From assembly GCA_013043915.1 (NCBI GenBank), contig JABEVH010000179.1, positions 1-26,035 of the forward strand: DNA of 26,035 bases, given 5' to 3'. A model generated the notes under the pieces. It saw nothing but the letters and a program-made list of their open reading frames with translations. It ran no database searches and was not told the origin of the DNA. This document shows, one piece after another, positions 22,661-26,035 of the stretch; the first letter of the stretch is position 1, and the number at the start of each line of letters is the position of its first letter. The translations under genes were made by a program, and so were the position numbers. This DNA is from Pseudomonadales bacterium. GTDB taxonomy: Bacteria; Pseudomonadota; Gammaproteobacteria; Pseudomonadales; Moraxellaceae.

Positions 22661-23667
22661 AACGGCCGCTGCGCCTGGCGATCAACGGTTTTGGCCGTAT
22701 TGGACGCAATGTTTTGCGTGTTTGGCATGAGCGCGGTGCTCCGGTAGGCGTGCAATTTGTGGCTATCAACGATTTAGCAGATGCCGATACGCTGGCTCAC
22801 CTATTGCGCTATGACAGCACACATGGTCGATTTCCCGGTCAAGTCACGACAGAGGCAGATTACCTGCAGGTTGATGGTGCGCGTATACAGCTACTGCAGG
22901 TTAAGTCCCCTGAACATCTGCCTTGGTCCGAGCTAGGAATTGATGTTGTTCTGGAATGCACCGGACAGTTTCGCCAATGCGCCCAAGCCGCTGGGCACCT
23001 GCTGGCGGGGGCGGGCCGCGTTATCATCGGTGCGGCGCCCTTTGATACAGTAGATGCCTTGATCGTCTATGGCGTCAATCATCGTGCACTGCGTCCGGAG
23101 CACCGGATAATTTCATCGGTGTCCTGTACCACGCATGCTTTGCTGCCCCTGCTAAGTTTACTGGATGAGCATGTGACGCTTGAGTCGGTCATGGTGACGG
23201 AAATACATGCAGTAACATCGGACCAACCCTCGCTGGATCATGTTCATAGAGACTGGCGTAGAGCGCGAGCCAGTGGTCAGAATATAATACCGACGACGAC
23301 CAGTGCTCTTGGGGCTGTGCGACAACTAATGCCGCAATTGGCTGACTGTATTAATGGCTATTCGGTGCGCGTGCCCACGGCTGTGGTAGCTTGTGTTGAA
23401 GTTTGTTTTGTCGGGCAAAGGGCGATGTCGGTGGAAGCCTTGAATGCCCTTTTCTATGAGGCTAGTCAAGGTAGCCATGCCGATATTCTTGGCTGGACAG
23501 ATGAACTGTTGGTGTCGTCGGATTTTTTACACCAGCCTTGGTCTTGTGTTCTGGATGCGACTCAAACGCGTCAAGCTGGTCGGCAGACTCAGATATTGGC
23601 TTGGTATGACAATGAGTGGGGTTATGCCAATCGTTTGCTGGATTTATGTCTAAGCATGGACGCATGA
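22657..23667 (+). CDS. GAPDH-family dehydrogenase, Epd-like, with altered active-site motif
   Basis: A 336-residue enzyme of the glyceraldehyde-3-phosphate/erythrose-4-phosphate dehydrogenase family. NAD-binding INGFGRIGRNVLR (9-21) and ND 38-39 are present. DLADADTLAHLLRYDSTHGRFPG and LDATQTRQAG, together with the place between tkt and pgk, resemble Epd of Pseudomonas. The nucleophile C157 and general base H184 are present. The normally invariant SNASCTTNC reads SSVSCTTHA (153-161), and RVPT is followed by AVVA instead of a form like VNVS or PNVS. It may make 4-phosphoerythronate for vitamin B6 synthesis or serve as GAPDH; the sequence cannot decide. The start is GTG in a GTGA overlap with the tkt stop codon, implying translational coupling. 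Confidence 0.88.
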   Translation: MKRPLRLAINGFGRIGRNVLRVWHERGAPVGVQFVAINDLADADTLAHLLRYDSTHGRFPGQVTTEADYLQVDGARIQLLQVKSPEHLPWSELGIDVVLECTGQFRQCAQAAGHLLAGAGRVIIGAAPFDTVDALIVYGVNHRALRPEHRIISSVSCTTHALLPLLSLLDEHVTLESVMVTEIHAVTSDQPSLDHVHRDWRRARASGQNIIPTTTSALGAVRQLMPQLADCINGYSVRVPTAVVACVEVCFVGQRAMSVEALNALFYEASQGSHADILGWTDELLVSSDFLHQPWSCVLDATQTRQAGRQTQILAWYDNEWGYANRLLDLCLSMDA

Positions 23668-23678
23668 AGTGCATGCGT
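23660..23678 (+). repeat. Perfect hairpin spanning the epd-like stop codon
   Basis: ACGCATG (23660-23666) and CATGCGT (23672-23678) form a perfect 7-bp stem with an AAGTG loop, covering the stop codon of the epd-like gene and ending 22 nt before the pgk ATG. No T-run follows, so it is not a terminator. A role in mRNA processing or in setting the relative level of pgk is possible. Confidence 0.4.
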
Positions 23679-23700
23679 TGATCTTGAAGGAGGAAGAAAA

Positions 23701-24918
23701 ATGACCGTCATAAAAATGGCAGATTTGAACCTGCGAGGGGTGAGAGTACTGATTCGTGAGGATCTCAATGTTCCCCTGCATCAAGGTGCTGTCAGCAGTG
23801 ATGCGCGCTTGGTGGCGGCATTGCCAACCATAAGGCAAGCCCTGGAACAGGGAGCCAGGGTATTGGTATGTTCCCATCTAGGTCGCCCCAAGGAAGGTGT
23901 TTTCAGTCCGGAGAACTCGTTGCAGCCGGTCGCTGATTACATGAGTGCTGCGTTGGAAATGCCTGTTCCCCTGATCAGAAATTATCTGGATTCGCCTGTT
24001 GAGGTGGGCGAGGGTGAAATCGTGCTATTGGAAAATGTACGCTTTAATCCCGGCGAGAAAAAGGATGATGAATCCTTGGCACGACGTTATGCAGAGTTGT
24101 GTGATATCTTTGTGATGGATGCTTTTGGTACGGCGCATCGCGCCGAGGCATCTACCCATGGTGTGGTTAAGTACGCCAAGGTCGCCTGTGCGGGCCCATT
24201 ACTGGCGGCAGAACTTGATGCTTTGGCAAAAGCCATGGCGCGTCCAGCGCGCCCGATGGTAGCAATCGTTGCTGGTTCTAAAGTATCGACTAAACTGGAT
24301 GTTCTCAATGCATTGGCACGTACCTGTGATCAATTGATCGTTGGCGGCGGCATTGCCAATACCTTCCTGGCAGCGGCAGGGCTTCCTGTCGGTCGTTCGC
24401 TATGTGATCATGATTTAATCGCTACAGCGCGTGAGCTAGCAACTCGTGTGGCCGTCCCCTTGCCTATCGATGTCGTGGTTGCCCGGGCTCCTGAGGGAGG
24501 CCTTGATGATTTTATGGCATTTGTCAGGCAGGCAAAGCCTGTTATCAAACTGGTCAAAGATGTTGGGCCCCAGGATATGATTCTAGATGTAGGGCCGCAA
24601 ACATCGGCGATGTTTGCAGACCTTTTGGGGCATGCACGTACCATATTGTGGAACGGCCCGGTGGGGGTGTTTGAAGCGGATGCCTTTGGAACGGGGACGG
24701 AGGCTTTGGCAAAGGCTATTGGGGAAAGTCATGCCTTCTCCATCGCAGGAGGAGGTGATACGCTGGCTGCTATCGATAAATACGGTGTAGCTCGTAATAT
24801 TTCTTATATTTCCACGGGGGGAGGTGCTTTCCTGGAGTTTGTCGAAGGCAAGACACTACCTGCCGTGGCGGCACTGCAAGCAGCTGCCGAGGGTAACCAT
24901 CATAAGGGAGGTTTTTAA
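23701..24918 (+). CDS. pgk: Phosphoglycerate kinase
   Basis: Interconverts 1,3-bisphosphoglycerate and 3-phosphoglycerate with ADP/ATP in glycolysis, gluconeogenesis and the Calvin cycle. It has 405 residues, near the bacterial norm (387-400) with a short extra C-terminal tail (AAEGNHHKGGF). RVLIREDLNVPL (15-26) and CSHLGRPKEG (57-66) form the substrate-binding N-domain. ENVRFNPGEKKDD and DAFGTAHRAEAS follow. The hinge/nucleotide domain has AGSKVSTKLDVL, GGGIANTFLAA, WNGPVGVFE and the phosphate loop SIAGGGDTLAAI. A strong AAGGAGG precedes the ATG, 33 nt after the epd-like stop codon. The fba ATG follows 3 nt after its stop. Confidence 0.97.
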   Translation: MTVIKMADLNLRGVRVLIREDLNVPLHQGAVSSDARLVAALPTIRQALEQGARVLVCSHLGRPKEGVFSPENSLQPVADYMSAALEMPVPLIRNYLDSPVEVGEGEIVLLENVRFNPGEKKDDESLARRYAELCDIFVMDAFGTAHRAEASTHGVVKYAKVACAGPLLAAELDALAKAMARPARPMVAIVAGSKVSTKLDVLNALARTCDQLIVGGGIANTFLAAAGLPVGRSLCDHDLIATARELATRVAVPLPIDVVVARAPEGGLDDFMAFVRQAKPVIKLVKDVGPQDMILDVGPQTSAMFADLLGHARTILWNGPVGVFEADAFGTGTEALAKAIGESHAFSIAGGGDTLAAIDKYGVARNISYISTGGGAFLEFVEGKTLPAVAALQAAAEGNHHKGGF

Positions 24919-24921
24919 ACA

Positions 24922-25959
24922 ATGGCTCTGATCAGCATGCGACAGCTTCTCGATCATGCCGCTGAATACGCCTACGGTGTTCCAGCTTTTAACGTGAATA
25001 ATCTTGAGCAAATGCGCGCCATCATGGAGGCGGCAGATAAAACGGACTCCCCCGTGATTGTGCAAGCCTCAGCGGGTGCTCGTAAATATGCGGGCGCTCC
25101 GTTTTTGCGCCATTTGATTCTGGCGGCGATTGAGGAATTTCCTCATATTCCTGTGGTCATGCATCAGGACCATGGCGTTAGCCCGGCAGTATGTCAGCGC
25201 TCTATCCAATTAGGTTTTTCCTCGGTGATGATGGACGGTTCCCTGGGGGAAGATGGTAAGACCCCCATGGACTATGCCTATAACGTTGAGGTTACGCGGC
25301 AAGTGGTGCAGTTTGCCCATGCCTGCGGGGTGTCGGTAGAAGGTGAAATCGGATGCTTGGGTTCTTTGGAAACTGGCCTGGCGGGTGAAGAGGATGGGAT
25401 AGGCGCCGAAGGGGTTCTTGACCATACCCAGCTATTGACGGATGTGGATGAGGCGGCCAGTTTTGTTGCAGATACCGGAGTCGATGCCCTGGCCATTGCT
25501 ATAGGGACTTCGCATGGAGCCTATAAGTTTACGCGGCCACCTACCGGTGACATCCTGTCCATACAGCGCGTGAAAGATATCCATGCACGTATCCCCAACA
25601 CCCACCTGGTGATGCATGGTTCGAGCTCTGTGCCGCAGGATTGGTTGAAGGTCATCAATACGCATGGCGGAGCTATCAAGGAAACCTACGGCGTTCCTGT
25701 AGAACAGATTGTTGAAGCCATTCGTTATGGTGTGCGCAAGGTCAATATCGATACCGATTTACGTTTGGCAGCTACGGGCGCCATTCGTCGCCATATGGCG
25801 GAACATCCCGAGGAGTTTGATCCACGCAAATACCTCAAGGATACCATGGTGGCTATGCGTGATATTGCAATAGCTCGTTATCAGGCATTCGGTACGGTGG
25901 GTCAGGCCAGTCGTATTATGCCCGTTTCGCTGGAGAAAATGGCCTCGCGTTATGTTTGA
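24922..25959 (+). CDS. fba: Class II fructose-1,6-bisphosphate aldolase
   Basis: Zinc-dependent aldolase that joins or cleaves dihydroxyacetone phosphate and an aldose phosphate. It has 345 residues, the length of the class IIB (Fba/CbbA) subgroup found in many proteobacteria including autotrophs. The metal and catalytic motif VVMHQDHG gives D83 and H84. GSLGEDGKTPMDYAYNVEVT (106-125) and VEGEIGCLGSLETG are the flexible-loop and metal region. AIAIGTSHGAYKF holds the second metal His, LVMHGSSSVP the third, and VRKVNIDTDLRLA the phosphate-binding GVRKVNIDTD motif. The ribosome-binding site AAGGGAGG lies within the last codons of pgk, so expression is coupled. A downstream frame starts inside its end. 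Confidence 0.97.
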   Translation: MALISMRQLLDHAAEYAYGVPAFNVNNLEQMRAIMEAADKTDSPVIVQASAGARKYAGAPFLRHLILAAIEEFPHIPVVMHQDHGVSPAVCQRSIQLGFSSVMMDGSLGEDGKTPMDYAYNVEVTRQVVQFAHACGVSVEGEIGCLGSLETGLAGEEDGIGAEGVLDHTQLLTDVDEAASFVADTGVDALAIAIGTSHGAYKFTRPPTGDILSIQRVKDIHARIPNTHLVMHGSSSVPQDWLKVINTHGGAIKETYGVPVEQIVEAIRYGVRKVNIDTDLRLAATGAIRRHMAEHPEEFDPRKYLKDTMVAMRDIAIARYQAFGTVGQASRIMPVSLEKMASRYV

Positions 25960-26035
25960 TCCTCACGGGGAGGCCTTGGCGCCAGAGGCTGATCCCCGTG
26001 GGTTACTGTTGGCTGATTATGCCAACTTGCAGCCT
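25952..26035 (+). CDS. Partial reading frame overlapping the fba end (runs off the window)
   Basis: An ATG at 25952 starts a frame that overlaps the fba end by 8 nt (ATGTTTGA) and stays open for 28 codons to the window edge. The peptide begins MFDPHGEALAPEADPRG. The overlap is typical of a coupled downstream operon gene, but the ATG has only a weak purine run upstream (TGGAGAAAA, about 13 nt away), and the fragment is too short to identify. The first part coincides with a strong hairpin (25964-26000), so this region might instead be the fba 3' untranslated end. Confidence 0.35.
   Translation, partial: MFDPHGEALAPEADPRGLLLADYANLQP
25964..26000 (+). terminator. Strong hairpin downstream of fba
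   Basis: CACGGGGA (25964-25971) pairs perfectly with TCCCCGTG (25993-26000). An inner GCCT/AGGC stem caps around TGGCGCCAG. It starts 5 nt after the fba stop codon. It is followed by GGTTACTGTT, with no real T-run, so it may be a weak or Rho-assisted terminator, an mRNA-stabilising element, or structure inside a following gene. Confidence 0.4.

Noticed and set aside
1..26035. tRNA, rRNA, CRISPR array, insertion sequence or integrase
   Set aside because: No T-loop/acceptor pattern, spaced direct repeats, transposase motif or terminal inverted repeats were found by eye on either strand.

Overview
The window reads as the chromosome of a gammaproteobacterium with moderate GC. The main support is the gene families present: SlyX ending in the PPPHY tail, YajQ, Uup, a Tas-type aldo-keto reductase, a YcbL-type hydrolase, a PilH-type regulator, the PA2779/PA2778 pair, and a metK / tkt-epd-pgk-fba neighbourhood arranged much as in Pseudomonas. 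No genus can be named from the sequence alone. No IS element, integrase, tRNA, rRNA or CRISPR array was seen.

Layout. (1) 1-276 holds no confident gene, but one cysteine-rich open frame there looks like a gene remnant. (2) 277-4032 (minus) is a co-directional run: uup (ABC-F ATPase), an unknown lipoprotein, and a Tas-like aldo-keto reductase. It diverges from slyX (4089-4289). (3) yajQ and a DUF4442 hotdog protein (minus, 5308-4283) diverge from a ycbL-type metallo-beta-lactamase hydrolase. (4) A MASE1 histidine kinase is followed 2 nt later by an unknown 292-residue protein (minus, 8742-6095). It diverges from a DUF4403 lipoprotein. (5) An Lrp/AsnC regulator diverges from leuA across a 148-nt gap with a perfect 21-nt palindrome. 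(6) dgt and an orphan PilH-type receiver lie on the minus strand. (7) The PA2779 and PA2778 envelope proteins face a DedA-PAP2 fusion whose phosphatase motifs have decayed. (8) A 461-nt AT-rich gap precedes a chemoreceptor with a C-terminal hemerythrin domain, which ends in a clear terminator. (9) metK (minus) diverges from a tightly coupled sugar-phosphate operon, tkt-epd/gap-pgk-fba. A further reading frame begins inside the end of fba and runs off the window.

Working together. The last operon supplies transketolase, a GAPDH/E4P dehydrogenase, phosphoglycerate kinase and class II aldolase, the shared core of gluconeogenesis, the pentose phosphate pathway and, in autotrophs, the Calvin cycle. 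MetK next to it makes S-adenosylmethionine. The Lrp-type regulator probably controls leucine synthesis through leuA. Three signalling proteins (kinase, PilH-like receiver, hemerythrin chemoreceptor) suggest a motile or twitching cell that senses oxygen or redox state.

Two things stand out. Almost every convergent gene pair abuts or overlaps tail to tail, twice by large amounts (61 and 179 nt). Two proteins keep a recognisable fold but have altered catalytic motifs (the PAP2 domain and the GAPDH-family enzyme). I did not find a clearly new multi-gene system. The best candidates for new biology are the kinase plus 292-residue partner, the degenerate DedA-PAP2 fusion, and the cysteine-rich frame at the left edge.
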